From Cerioporus squamosus (Eukaryota > Basidiomycota > Agaricomycetes > Polyporales > Polyporaceae), in assembly GCA_022592435.1 (NCBI GenBank), contig JABYQS010000735.1:1-14413 (forward strand): a DNA stretch of 14,413 bases. The letters run 5' to 3'. Position 1 is the stretch's first letter. The number at the start of each line of letters is the position of its first letter. A program made the translations under genes and the position numbers. The notes beneath the pieces are model-generated. The model was given only the letters and a program-made list of their open reading frames with translations, had not been told where the DNA came from and did no database searches. Shown piece after piece: positions 1 through 8,960 of the stretch.

Positions 1-51
1 GGCCCTGTAGCGGTTAGTAGTTGGTTATCATCGCGTGCGCGGGTAGTGGTA

Positions 52-131
52 GTGCTCTATAGAGTCGAGCGCGGACAACTGTAGAGCACCAGAGCGCCAC
101 CCGCGAGCGATGGGATGGCGCTCTATAGAGC
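52..131. repeat. short palindromic repeat cluster
   Basis: The palindrome GCTCTATAGAG occurs twice (about 53-63 and 120-130). Between the copies, AGAGCGCCA (91-99) and TGGCGCTCT (116-124) form a perfect 9-bp inverted repeat around a 16-nt spacer. It could be a relic terminal repeat of a DNA transposon, but no target duplication or partner end was found. Confidence 0.4.
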
Positions 132-608
132 TGTATGCAGAGGGGAGGGAGAAGGTAATGAGATTGAGCGTTGCCCGCCGGGCGTGGTAATGCAATATAT
201 GTAACTCCATGCGGAGGGCGTGGAGATGATAACTGACCTCAGCCTTCCAGGTTCGCCACTACAATGTCTGCTAGAATTCAGCAGTCGACGAAAGCATTAT
301 ATAGATTATTGCGGTAATGACTATATGGCATGCGAGAGACGAGGCGGAGGTACTACAGCACATGAGCGAAAGCTACAATATATGGGCGACTTGGACGAGA
401 TGGTCCAGATGGTCCATGAATTGTCGTAATTCATACTGGCTGGGCAACAAATCAAGCAGGTGATAAAGATGTGATCATATTGCAAGATACTACTGCACAT
501 ACACTACATAAACAGAGTGGGGAGTCCGAGAGAGCAAGATTACTGATACATGATGTCGGCAGTAAGCTGCACGATCAAGACGCGAGACGACATGCCGGGT
601 TAGGCCTC
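132..608. other. non-coding stretch at the left edge
   Basis: No convincing coding exon or RNA gene was seen here. The stretch is more AT-rich than the neighbouring coding DNA and lies downstream of the minus-strand gene that ends at 609, so part of it is probably that gene's 3' untranslated region and terminator. Confidence 0.4.
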
Positions 609-2527
609 CTATACCTCCGTGCTGTGGCTGCGAGGCTGGCCTTGCTGACGAGGCTGGGATTGACTATGCTCGTGGTCGTCCTCATCGTTGTCGCTTGCCG
701 GTGGGGATCGGTCCCGAGTGCGCGGGCAGGGCTTCAGACGCTTCCGAGGGCGTTCGCACTCCTGGAGGAACTTCTGAAGGCCCGTGTGCTTCCGCTTCTC
801 TCGGACCTCTTCTGACTCTTCAAAGCCATTGCCGTAGATCTTACTTCATAACAGCTTCAGCGTTAGTGAACGCTCTCAGGATTGAGGAGGCAGACAGTGA
901 TCGTGTGCTTACTTCGTCCACCAGCGCTGGAGCTGTTCAGCCCAGTCCGGCACGTTGAAGATCGCCTGATATATTGAGCGCACAAAGGCGTCTCCCGACC
1001 AGTCCGCGCCATCGATGTCGGACCATTCGGTCAACGAGTTGAGACAAAATCGTGCCTGAAACGTCAGTGAGGATGTCAGCAAATGACAAACGACTGCGGA
1101 TAGATCCACTTGCCAGACAAGCGACATAAATGACGCTAGACAAACGGACCTCCTTGTGAACTTCCTTGAGCTGAGCCCTCTGCGCGACGGAGCGCTTGCC
1201 TCCGGACTTGCGGAAGTTTTGCCAGTCAGCGAAGGCAGAATCTTTGCCTGTGCCAAAGAAGATCTTGATGTACATCTGTGACATGTCAATCAGCGTGATT
1301 CAAACAAGGGGAAGGAGATGGGAGCTTACGCGTAGCAGGTATTTGCTCATCAAGAAGCCTGGCATGGACTGCCCGGGTACCGCGATCTTGAGGTCGTACA
1401 AACAGACAGGCCAGTCTTCCGAAAGGATCAGCTTCTTCCCGCTGCTGGCCAAGGCACAGTATCTATGAACGTAAGTCAGAACGGAGGAGACTCAGTACAT
1501 ACAATGAACGGTATGCACACCGCTCTGGGTCAGCATCGAACTCTGGCAGGTCGAGGTATGGGACAAGCATGCGTCCGAACTGGACACTCTTCCAGCCCTG
1601 GTTCGCCTTGTCATCAAACAGATCGTCGGGATCTGGTATGGCCGCGAGCTTTGCCGTGATAGGTCTGACACGCACGAGATCGTCGCCGCGGACCTTCTTC
1701 ATGACGGCGGTCATCTGAATACGCATGAGTGTTACATCGAAAGCAAGAAAAAGAGAGCGGCTGGATACTTACGAACTTGGAAATATGGGCGATGAGGTCC
1801 GGGTGGCGCACGATATAACCGGCGTGTTCTTCGAGCTCTGGTAGATATGCGTGCACCGCGGGCCATACGTACTCTGTTTCGACGGCGGGACAGAATTCTT
1901 CACATGTTCTGTAACATTAGGGGTCAGTAGATGATAGTTATGCATGTCATAGGGACTTACTGTGACGGTAGCTCCTCTTCCGAGGGTTCCTCAAGTACCA
2001 TCATCAAACCCTCCGTGAGGACGCGGTCATAGTCGGGGTAGATACCGGTGGACCGAACAGTGATGCGACAGTCTTCATAGAACTCCTCGTAATCGTTCGA
2101 TATACGAGTAGCCTCGCTACATGGGCGACTCAGAGTGAGTTAAGATGACAATGAAAGCGATGACTTACTTTGCGCGCGGGTCCAGTGACCACATAATCGA
2201 GGCGAACCCTGGGTGTGGGGGCTCCTCCTGCTCCTGCTCTTCGGGTGGTTGATCCTCGGAGACGCGGTGACTGGTGCTGATCTCGCGCTGGGATGATGAA
2301 GGGATGTGAGCTGGAGGGGGCGGAGGGGGCATGCCGCCAGACTGCGAGCGTGGATGGGTCGAGGAGCCGGTGGATACTGCAGTAGGATGAGACTTCTTTG
2401 TCGGATGGGCAGGGAGGTGGTGACGCCCAGGTAGCTGAGTGGGATGGAGGAATGTCGGCGTCATGACTTGAGGACAGGCGGCGCAAGCGTGCGGCGAGTA
2501 TTCCCAGTTTATATGCACAGCGGACAT
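609..2527 (-). CDS. DUF6698-like hypothetical protein, eight exons
   Basis: Function unknown. Inferred exons, in transcription order, are 2527-2169, 2116-1961, 1908-1773, 1714-1521, 1462-1330, 1275-1114, 1055-913 and 843-609; all phases agree and give about 505 aa. Residues 1-120 are low complexity (proline and glutamate runs). The rest is folded-looking and ends in the pattern SSVIYVACLARFCLNSL, then a tyrosine/phenylalanine-rich stretch and QRWWTNKIYGN, which I recognise from the basidiomycete DUF6698 family. A basic, Ser/Pro/Glu-rich tail of about 75 residues follows. Intron 6 (1113-1056) needs a GC donor (GCAAGT). Intron 4 can be 58 nt (used here) or 40 nt (donor at 1502). The start is uncertain: ATG 2527 is the first in this frame, ATG 2464 lies about 50 nt after a TATAAA, and extra 5' exons are possible. 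No break was seen, so the gene may be functional. Confidence 0.72.
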
Positions 2528-2576
2528 AAGGCGGGGTGAGTCGAGGCGCGAGGCGGGAGCGGGCAGCTGGCCGTAG

Positions 2577-2821
2577 CTTAGTTACGCGCACCGGAGCTAG
2601 ATGAGCGGACGTACCAAAAGGATCAAAGTGGGCGGGTATACCGTGTAACGCTGGCCTCAACGATGACGGGGCTCGGAGTGAAGACCCCGACAGGGCGGGC
2701 TGGCCGCTGTGCACACATGGTCTGAACGGGCTCGGCCTGGAAACACAAGACAGTGAGCGAGGGACTTCAGCAGCCCATGGAAGACACATACCTTGAATGG
2801 ACAGCCTGTGCTCTCTGGCAT
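2577..2821 (-). other. possible 5' exons of the DUF6698-like gene
   Basis: A phase-consistent extension exists. ATG at 2821 opens a 10-codon exon (2821-2792), followed by an intron with GTATGT donor and TTTCCAG acceptor (2791-2737), a 95-nt exon (2736-2642), and an intron 2641-2577 that joins in frame upstream of ATG 2527. This would lengthen the protein to about 563 aa. The first intron has strong splice signals; the second acceptor (CTAAG) is weaker. The added peptide is low complexity and has no recognisable domain, so an untranslated leader is equally possible. Confidence 0.35.
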
Positions 2822-3102
2822 TCTCTCCGGATGGCGGGAAGGCGGTGCAGAGGTTGGCGGAGAGAAGGAGGGAGGCGGCACGAGTTGAGGCACGCGGCCA
2901 GTCACCACTGTACCGTGACATTACGGTGTTACCCTTGGTCACACCTCACGTCTCGCTGCTCTCACTCGTACGCACAGCGCGATACCTCGAAACCCTCTGG
3001 ATGGTCTCTCCTGCAGTCATCAAATCACGTAGTCCTATCAGTTTTTCTTAGCGGATTAAGCCCCGCAGTTGACACTTGTGTGAGTGTGACACTCTAGGCG
3101 CC
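2822..3102. other. spacer between the DUF6698-like gene and the Plavaka element
   Basis: No supported gene. It probably holds the promoter of the minus-strand gene and ends near the 5' edge of the transposon. It contains ACCGTGACATTAC at 2912-2924, a sequence also found at the LTR edge at 14328-14340. Confidence 0.4.
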
Positions 3103-3117
3103 TGGATGCTAGGTAGA
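3103..3117 (+). repeat. left copy of 15-bp Plavaka inverted repeat
   Basis: TGGATGCTAGGTAGA, a perfect complement of 8602-8616, 61 nt upstream of the transposase start codon. Its placement just outside both ends of the transposase gene argues for a terminal or subterminal transposase binding site. Confidence 0.55.
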
Positions 3118-3299
3118 GCACCCAAGCGCTCACGACTTATCAATTCGCCCTTCTGCTCAATACACGGTATCTACAGTATGCCCCCTCGCTCTGCTCAATC
3201 GACTATTCCGAAGCCTACGCCATGGGCTTGTAAGGCTCCGGGATGTGACAAGTGCTTCAAGAACCCGGTCAGTTACGGAATCCACGTCGGAAGATGTCA

Positions 3300-3307
3300 G
3301 TTCCGCA
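3300..3307 (+). repeat. left 8-bp target duplication of MITE 1
   Basis: GTTCCGCA, differing at one position from GTTCCACA at 4019-4026. The difference is a G-to-A change at a CpG, consistent with decay after insertion. Confidence 0.8.
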
Positions 3308-3555
3308 TAGTGATGGAGGGTCCGGTCAAGTCCAGTTTTTTGACCCCCCGAGGGTCGAACCGAGGACCGCAACCTAACTGGACCACTTACCAGTCCGGTT
3401 ATAGTGCACCTCAACTGAACAATTTGTAACTGGACCATAACCGCGGTCCAGTTGTTGGTTTAAACCGGTTATTAACTGAAAATCATGTGACATTACAATA
3501 TCTACTGATACTGACTACAAACAGCTACTAGAACATATTGACAACCTTCTTGCAT

Positions 3556-3625
3556 ACACGGGAATTGAACTCAAGGCCTCCGAAGCCATAGCAGAGCCGC
3601 AGGCAATGTACCAGCTGAGCCAACA
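3556..3625 (-). other. tRNA-like pol III A and B boxes, leftward
   Basis: On the minus strand, TGGCTCAGCTGG (3622-3611) matches the A-box consensus of tRNA genes, and GAGTTCAATTCCC (3572-3560) resembles the B box, about 38 nt apart. The D, anticodon and T stems do not pair properly, so this is not a functional tRNA. It looks like a degenerate tRNA-derived (SINE-like) sequence carried by the MITE. Confidence 0.5.
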
Positions 3626-3762
3626 GTACATCCTGTGTATAGCTACTAGTGGCGCTAAGTATAGGCGCCAAGTGTAGATAAGATAACCGCAAGATAAGAC
3701 TAGATTAAATGGCAAAAAGTCGTCTTATCAGCTATCTACAACTGCTTAATTACAAGTTCTAA

Positions 3763-3825
3763 TGGCTCAGTTGGTTTGGTGTCCGGCTTGCAGTGCAATT
3801 TTGTTATGTGTGCCGGTTCAAGCCC
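3763..3825 (+). other. tRNA-like pol III A and B boxes, rightward
   Basis: TGGCTCAGTTGG (3763-3774) is a near-perfect A box, and GGTTCAAGCCC (3815-3825) is a good B box, 40 nt apart. The T stem pairs at only about two positions and the D stem does not close, so a mature tRNA is unlikely. Together with the leftward pair at 3556-3625 it forms a divergent arrangement in the middle of the MITE. Confidence 0.5.
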
Positions 3826-4018
3826 CTCTGGTGCCACTCCGGTTATTGACCGGTTCTGACCGGTTACGTCGGTTATTACCTACTGGTCCATCAAGTAAGA
3901 CCGATAACTGAACTGTAACTGGACCAATAAATTTCCGGTTAAAGTCCGGTTCTTTTTGGTGCGGTTGCGGTTCAATCACGGTTTTCGACCGGTCCTGTGA
4001 CTGGACCCTCCATCACTA

Positions 4019-4026
4019 GTTCCACA
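4019..4026 (+). repeat. right 8-bp target duplication of MITE 1
   Basis: GTTCCACA, the partner of 3300-3307. Depending on which copy is ancestral, the codon at the site encodes Arg or His. Confidence 0.8.
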
Positions 4027-7000
4027 TACCGGGCATCCAGAAACGCAAGGACGCGAGGATTGCGGTGGGTTCGCGCAAGCGTGCGAGGGTAGAGGGAGGA
4101 GAAGCTGCTCAGAGGCCAGAGCCCCAGGTACATCCCGGATGTTGCGGCTGTTCAGGCGAGTTACTGCAGCTCAGCGCGTTTCTGTAGGATACCAGTGCTC
4201 CGGCCTCGCCTCCTGCTCCTGGTTCTCCCTCTGTCCCACCACTTCCCAGCCCTGTCGGCCCTTCGACACGCGGTGGACGTCGTGTTTGCATTCCGAAGAT
4301 ACTTCAGAACTTTCTTCCGTCCAGTCGCAGCTCTCTCCCTACGCAGTACGCCTTGGTAATCCCTGATGGTCCATCACCCATCCCCTCCTCCCCATCCACC
4401 CTTTCACCGTCGCCTGTTGTCGAACAGACGTTTGACTCTGACCCCGACTCATTTGGCGTGTTCCGCCGATATTATCGGCGCCCGCAACAGGATCCCGAAG
4501 CGGACCTACCGCTTGATTCAGCGTGCAACGCGCCCGGTCTTGAGCAGGTGTCGGAGGAGCTGATGGAGAGGGAGATGCATGCTAAGAACGTGTCTTGGCT
4601 GACTCGTGCCCCAGGACTCGATGCCAAGACTCCCGATTCTCCCGACTACGCTCCATTTGACAACGCGGCCCAATTCCGGCTGTTCGACTACTTCTACGGA
4701 TGTTCGGACGTGAAGTCGCAAGATGACTTTAACGATCTTGTTGCGGTCCTCCGCTCTGACGGTTTCCAAGTCGACGACCTCAAGGACTTTACGGCGAAGA
4801 AAGCGGAGAAGCTGTTGGATGACTGGGCAGGAAATACCTCGGGCGTGTTCTCGAAGGAAGACGGCTGGCATACCGCCTCCATCCTCATTCCGTTACCCAA
4901 GGTGAAGGGTCCTGCTCAGAAGGAGGAGAATGCGCCGCAGGTGGAAGTACAGGGCATCATTCACCGCCGCCTTCTCGACATCATCACCGGTGTGGTTACA
5001 GACACAACGCCTACCGCGCATCGGCACCACTGGATCCCCCACATACGGTATTGGATCCCTGACACGCCGTCACAGCGCAGATCTTCATCATGCGCAAGTG
5101 CCAGCCCTGCGCCATCCGACTCCCAGCGAGCTCCCCCCTCTCCAATGTCCGGCGTATCGGCCGATGCCGACGCCTCTCTCCACTCACCTCCGTCGCCCAT
5201 TCGCATCTGGACCGACTGTTATAATTCAGATGCTATGCTCGACGAGGATGCCAAGATTCGTCGCATGCCGCGCGTCCTTGGCGATGATCCAAGTGTTGAA
5301 TATGCTGTCTTGCCTCTTCTCCTTTGGTCAGATGAGACCCACCTGTCGAGCTTTGGCTCAGCCTATTTGTGGCCGATATATCTGTATTTCGGCAGCTTGT
5401 CGAAGTACGTCTGCGGTCGACCAACTGAGTTTGCGGCACATCATCTCGCATACATCCCGCAGGTCAGTATCTGCAACCATGACCATGTATGCGCTTTTCC
5501 GCTAACCAGACTTCTTTTTCCAGCTACCCGACACCGTCAAGGATGAATATCAACGCGCCCACAACAAGTTTTCGGACGCCGACACCCTCACGTTCTGTAA
5601 GCGAGAGCTGTACAACCAGATATGGCACTTGCTCCTAGACCCGGAGTTCTGTAAGGCGTACAAGGAGGGACTTCTGCTGCAGTGTGGCGATGGAGTTCTG
5701 CGGCGGCTCTTCCCCCGCTTCTTCACGTATTCCGCAGACTATCCCGAAAAGTTAGTGTTTCGAGTATCTTCTCGTCGCTCACCCGTGTATCTAACAGGCG
5801 GCTTCCTGATAGGGTTCTCATCGCCGCTCTGAAGCCACTTGCCAGATGCTTATGCCCACGATGTCTAACTGAGAAGACAGAGGTCTCGGAAGCGGGCACT
5901 GCAGCGGACGAGGAGCGACGGACCAGCAAATGACGTGCAGACGATGCAGCCACGCACAGCAAGATCCGTCGGGCAAGGGAACTCATATTCAAAGGTTACT
6001 CGCTCAGCAGCAAGCGTGTCAAGAAGCTCCTGGAACCCCAGTCGCTCAACCCGATCCGTGTACGCCCCCGATTTATTTGTTTTAGCTCTATGTACTACTA
6101 GCTAATAAGCTAATCAGAGCACTTTCTCCACTCTTCTGTCTGACCAAGGTCTCGACGTCTACAAGCTCCTGGCTCCTGACTTGATGCATGAATTCGAGTT
6201 GGGAGTCTGGAAGAATACCTTCGCGCACTTGATGCGCATCCTCGAGGCACCGGGAGTGAGTGGGGAGATCGTGCAGGAGTTCAACGACAGGTTCGCACCC
6301 TTTGTCTGACCCAGGTGCATTTAGAGTTCGCTAACTCATGCATGACAGGATGCGCCAAATGCCCCCATTTGGATGTGATCGCATCCATCAATTTTGGCAT
6401 GACGTCTCGTCAAAGAAGAAGCTGGCGGCTCGAGACTATGAAGCGTACCTCGTTGTGAGTCTCTATACATACACAATTATGTCATCGCATGTCTGAACAT
6501 ACTATAGGCGATGATCCCCGCAATCGAAGACCTCCTGCCATCCCATGACGATGAGATCGTACTCGATCTTGTTTTCGAGCTGGCAGTGTGGCATGCGCTT
6601 GCGAAGCTTCGCCTTCACACTGAAGTAACCCTCGACATCTTCCGAGCGTCCACAAAACACATGTATGAAGCTGTCCACATGTTCGCCACTATCACCTGCC
6701 CACGGTACGCCACGCGTGAGTCGGCTCAACAGGCTGAGGCTCGAGTGCGACGACAGCGAAGCAAGAATGCCAACGCACAGCCTGATGGTTCGAGAAAGCC
6801 CGTCAAGTACAATGTTGTCAATACGTACAAGTTCCACAGTCTCGGCGACTATCCAGACTACGTTGAGCGGTTGGGACCCACAGACAATCATACCACGCAA
6901 GTGGTGCGTACGTTTCCTTGTTCACTCACTGTATTGTCCTGATGACAATGCATGCCCAAAGGGAGAACTTGAACATCGACATGTCAAGCGTTTTTATGCG

Positions 7001-8601
7001 CGAACCAACAAGGTGGCCTATTCCCTTCAGATCGCCCGCAAGCAGCGCCGGCATGCTCTCCTGCAAGCTATTCGAGTTCGCGATACTTTTGCCCCCCCTT
7101 CAGAAGAGCGCCGCCTCCGGAAGGATGCCCAGCGCACCCAGCGCGAAGCCCATGAGCGTGTTTGGAAGACCTTAAACACAGTACCACCATCCGACTGTTA
7201 CCACGTCTCGGTCTCGCAGCGCTCCCCTCTATACCTTCCGCGGTGGCTTGCTGAGCATCATGGCGATCCTGCGACGAAGGTACGGTATTATTTGGTCGCT
7301 TATAAAACCTTTCTAATGCACCTATTTAGGAGTTCACCCCTCTCCTTCTTGACCATCTCCTCCGACGCTTTATAGAGCCTCTTCGGACTTCTGACAACGA
7401 CGAGGAGTTTTCCACAGCACAGCAGCATGGCCTTCAAATCTTGGACGACCGCCTGTATCCTCACAAGGCTCTTCAGCTCAACTACACGACCTATGATATG
7501 CGACGCGATCAGGACTACATCAATCCCCGCACTCATCCCGACATTATGGTCCTTGCGGACGAAGACTCCCACGACGATCATCCTTTCTGGTATGCCCGCG
7601 TCATCGGAATCTTCCACGCAAACGTTCGATACACCGGTCCGGGCTCAACGCGTACGACGTCTCGATGGCAGCGTGTCGACTTTGTATGGGTACGCTGGTT
7701 CGAGCGCGACCAGACCTATCCCTGTGGATTCCAGCATCGTCGGCTTCCCCGCCTTCAATTTGTCGATGCCAACGATCCCGACAGCCTTCCATTCAGTTTC
7801 CTAGACCCCGCCGATATCCTCCGTGCTGCATACCTCATGCCTGCCCGGCGCATGGACAGACAGACGGCCTCCTCGATCTGTCTCCCCTGGCGCGTCGCTG
7901 CAAGTGGGATGGGTTCGATGACGACTACTATTACTACTATGCAAGCATGTACGCGTCTGCTTGACCATATCTGATTGTGAGCCTAAGCTGAACGCGCCTT
8001 TTCAGGACCGTTGAACGCGATATCTTCATGCGCCATCTCGGTGGAGGCGTTGGACACCGCGGCCAAGGTATTTCCCTCGAGGCTTCTCAGCTGAACGCCA
8101 CTCGGAACGAGCGCGCTGCCCATGACGGAGACCACGGCACCCATGCCACTACTGCGGAATCAGATGCTGAAGGCGGAGGACTGTCGGCAGGGCAGGAGTC
8201 AGAGGAGGTTGACTCCATGAACATGGATGCGGTCAGGGACAGCGTCGGCATAGATGAGGGTGAGGACAGTGGCGAGGACGACCAAGAGGAGCAGGAAGAG
8301 GATGCACAAAAGCTCGGGGGCGAGCCCGAGTGGGAGGAGGATGAGGATGATATGGACCAGGAGGCCGGCCTCGATGATGGAGATGATGAGGTTGGTGCAG
8401 AGGACGAGAGTAATGGGCCTCGTGATGGCGCTGTCGACAGCGATGATGAGGACTTGTACTACAATGACCCGTACGCCGACCTCGGCTTCAACGCGCTATG
8501 ATTCTTCGGAAGTTCGCAACATTTGCCCAGCAGCCGTGGTACTAAGATCCCCTTGGCTGCAAGTAGTTACAGCCTTGAGTATTGGACCACTCTGCACTAG
8601 A

Positions 8602-8616
8602 TCTACCTAGCATCCA
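8602..8616 (-). repeat. right copy of 15-bp Plavaka inverted repeat
   Basis: The complement of 3103-3117, lying 100 nt after the transposase stop codon. Sequence inside and outside the 15-bp block does not match the left copy. Confidence 0.55.
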
Positions 8617-8666
8617 CAACCGTCTGCTACCAAAATCTATGATTCAGTGCCACCACCTACGATCCT

Positions 8667-8960
8667 CTACAGGACGCTATGATCTGGAGTAGCCCCCGAT
8701 GGGCGTCTCGATTGCCATATCGGCTGGCGCCGCACGTTGTAGCGCGCTATTGACAGGTGCGCGTTTTGCTGATGGTGGAGCACGTTGTTGACGAACGAGT
8801 CGTATGCGGTGTTGGAGGCTAGATCGAGGAAGTTGCGGAGTCGTGACCTGCTCGCAGGAAGCCAGCCCCGGCAAACCAATGCGCAATACAAGAGAGTCGT
8901 ATCGTCGGAGACAGACGCGATGATCTCATCGATGATTTCCGGAGGAAGATGCGGTGGCAT
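8667..8960 (-). pseudogene. F-box protein fragment (N-terminal only)
   Basis: From ATG 8960 the frame encodes 97 residues. Residues 4-40 read as a basidiomycete F-box: LPPEIIDEIIASVSDD, then LLYCALVCRGWLPASRSRL. F-box proteins bind Skp1 through this domain and recruit substrates to SCF ubiquitin ligases. Family members of this type usually run 400-600 residues with a substrate-binding region after the F-box, which is missing: the frame stops at 8667, about 50 bp from the edge of the Plavaka element. The gene was probably cut by that insertion or a linked deletion. No continuation was recognised left of the element at 2530-3100. It could still be a short expressed F-box protein, but loss of the substrate domain argues for a remnant. 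Confidence 0.65.

Larger units (their letters stand above)
3308..4018. mobile_element. hAT-type MITE inserted in Plavaka exon 1
   Basis: The 711-bp element begins TAGTGATGGAGGGTCC and ends with the exact complement, GGACCCTCCATCACTA. TAGTG fits the hAT terminal pattern. It is flanked by GTTCCGCA (3300-3307) and GTTCCACA (4019-4026), an 8-bp target duplication with one CpG-type mismatch; 8 bp is diagnostic of hAT insertion. Deleting the element and one duplication copy restores the transposase frame from the zinc finger into the following exon. There is no transposase inside. Near both ends are repeats of CCGGTT and AACTGGACCA, as expected of hAT subterminal binding sites, and the middle carries two tRNA-like promoter pairs. 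Confidence 0.85.
3178..8501 (+). pseudogene. Plavaka transposase, disabled
   Basis: Inferred exons are 3178-3307 plus 4027-4127 (split by the MITE), 4188-5462, 5524-5750, 5813-6059, 6118-6290, 6349-6454, 6508-6903, 6962-7279, 7330-7948 and 8006-8501. The nine introns are 50-62 nt, and the ancestral product is about 1360 aa. Seen directly: an N-terminal zinc finger (Cys18, Cys23, His36, Cys40), a Ser/Pro-rich linker, the Plavaka core around SDETHLSSFGSAYLWPIYLY and HHLAYIPQ, a CLCPRCL knuckle, LMHEFELGVWK, GELEHRHVKRFYARTNK, a DDDYYYYYASM block, and an acidic tail over the last 100 residues. The core is known from the family as an RNase H-like DDE-type domain; Asp in SDETH and Glu in GELEH are likely catalytic (inference). 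Lesions: TGA at 5931-5933, probably from CGA; a one-base loss near 7845; the MITE in exon 1. Otherwise the frame is open throughout, so inactivation looks recent. Confidence 0.85.
3103..8616 (+). mobile_element. Plavaka-family DNA transposon (approximate limits)
   Basis: The element carries one large transposase gene. Plavaka elements are cut-and-paste transposons of basidiomycetes related to CACTA-type elements. The limits given are a perfect 15-bp inverted repeat, TGGATGCTAGGTAGA, at 3103-3117 and its complement at 8602-8616. These are probably subterminal, because CACT, the usual terminus of CACTA-like elements, lies further out on both sides (3072 outward at the left; CACT in complement near 8650 at the right). 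No target duplication could be matched, so true ends may lie 30-40 bp beyond. The element is inactive as read: its transposase has a nonsense codon, a frameshift and a MITE insertion. Confidence 0.7.

Noticed and set aside
471..815. 114-codon plus-strand frame with a hydrophobic middle
   Set aside because: It lies antisense to the final exon of the DUF6698-like gene and has no family resemblance.
2130..2942. 270-codon minus-strand open frame across the 5' part of the DUF6698-like gene
   Set aside because: It reads through clear splice donors and acceptors and has a low-complexity, arginine/proline/serine-rich composition; the overlapping spliced frame fits the family better.
3556..3825. True tRNA genes inside MITE 1
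   Set aside because: Only the A and B boxes match. The stems do not pair, so these are described as tRNA-like promoter relics.
3308..4018. Tc1/mariner element with TA duplication
   Set aside because: The TA at each end is part of the inverted repeat. The flanks show an 8-bp duplication and the empty site keeps the reading frame only under the hAT interpretation.
4930..5505. 191-codon plus-strand frame overlapping the Plavaka core
   Set aside because: It is a shadow of the transposase frame, which carries the conserved family motifs.
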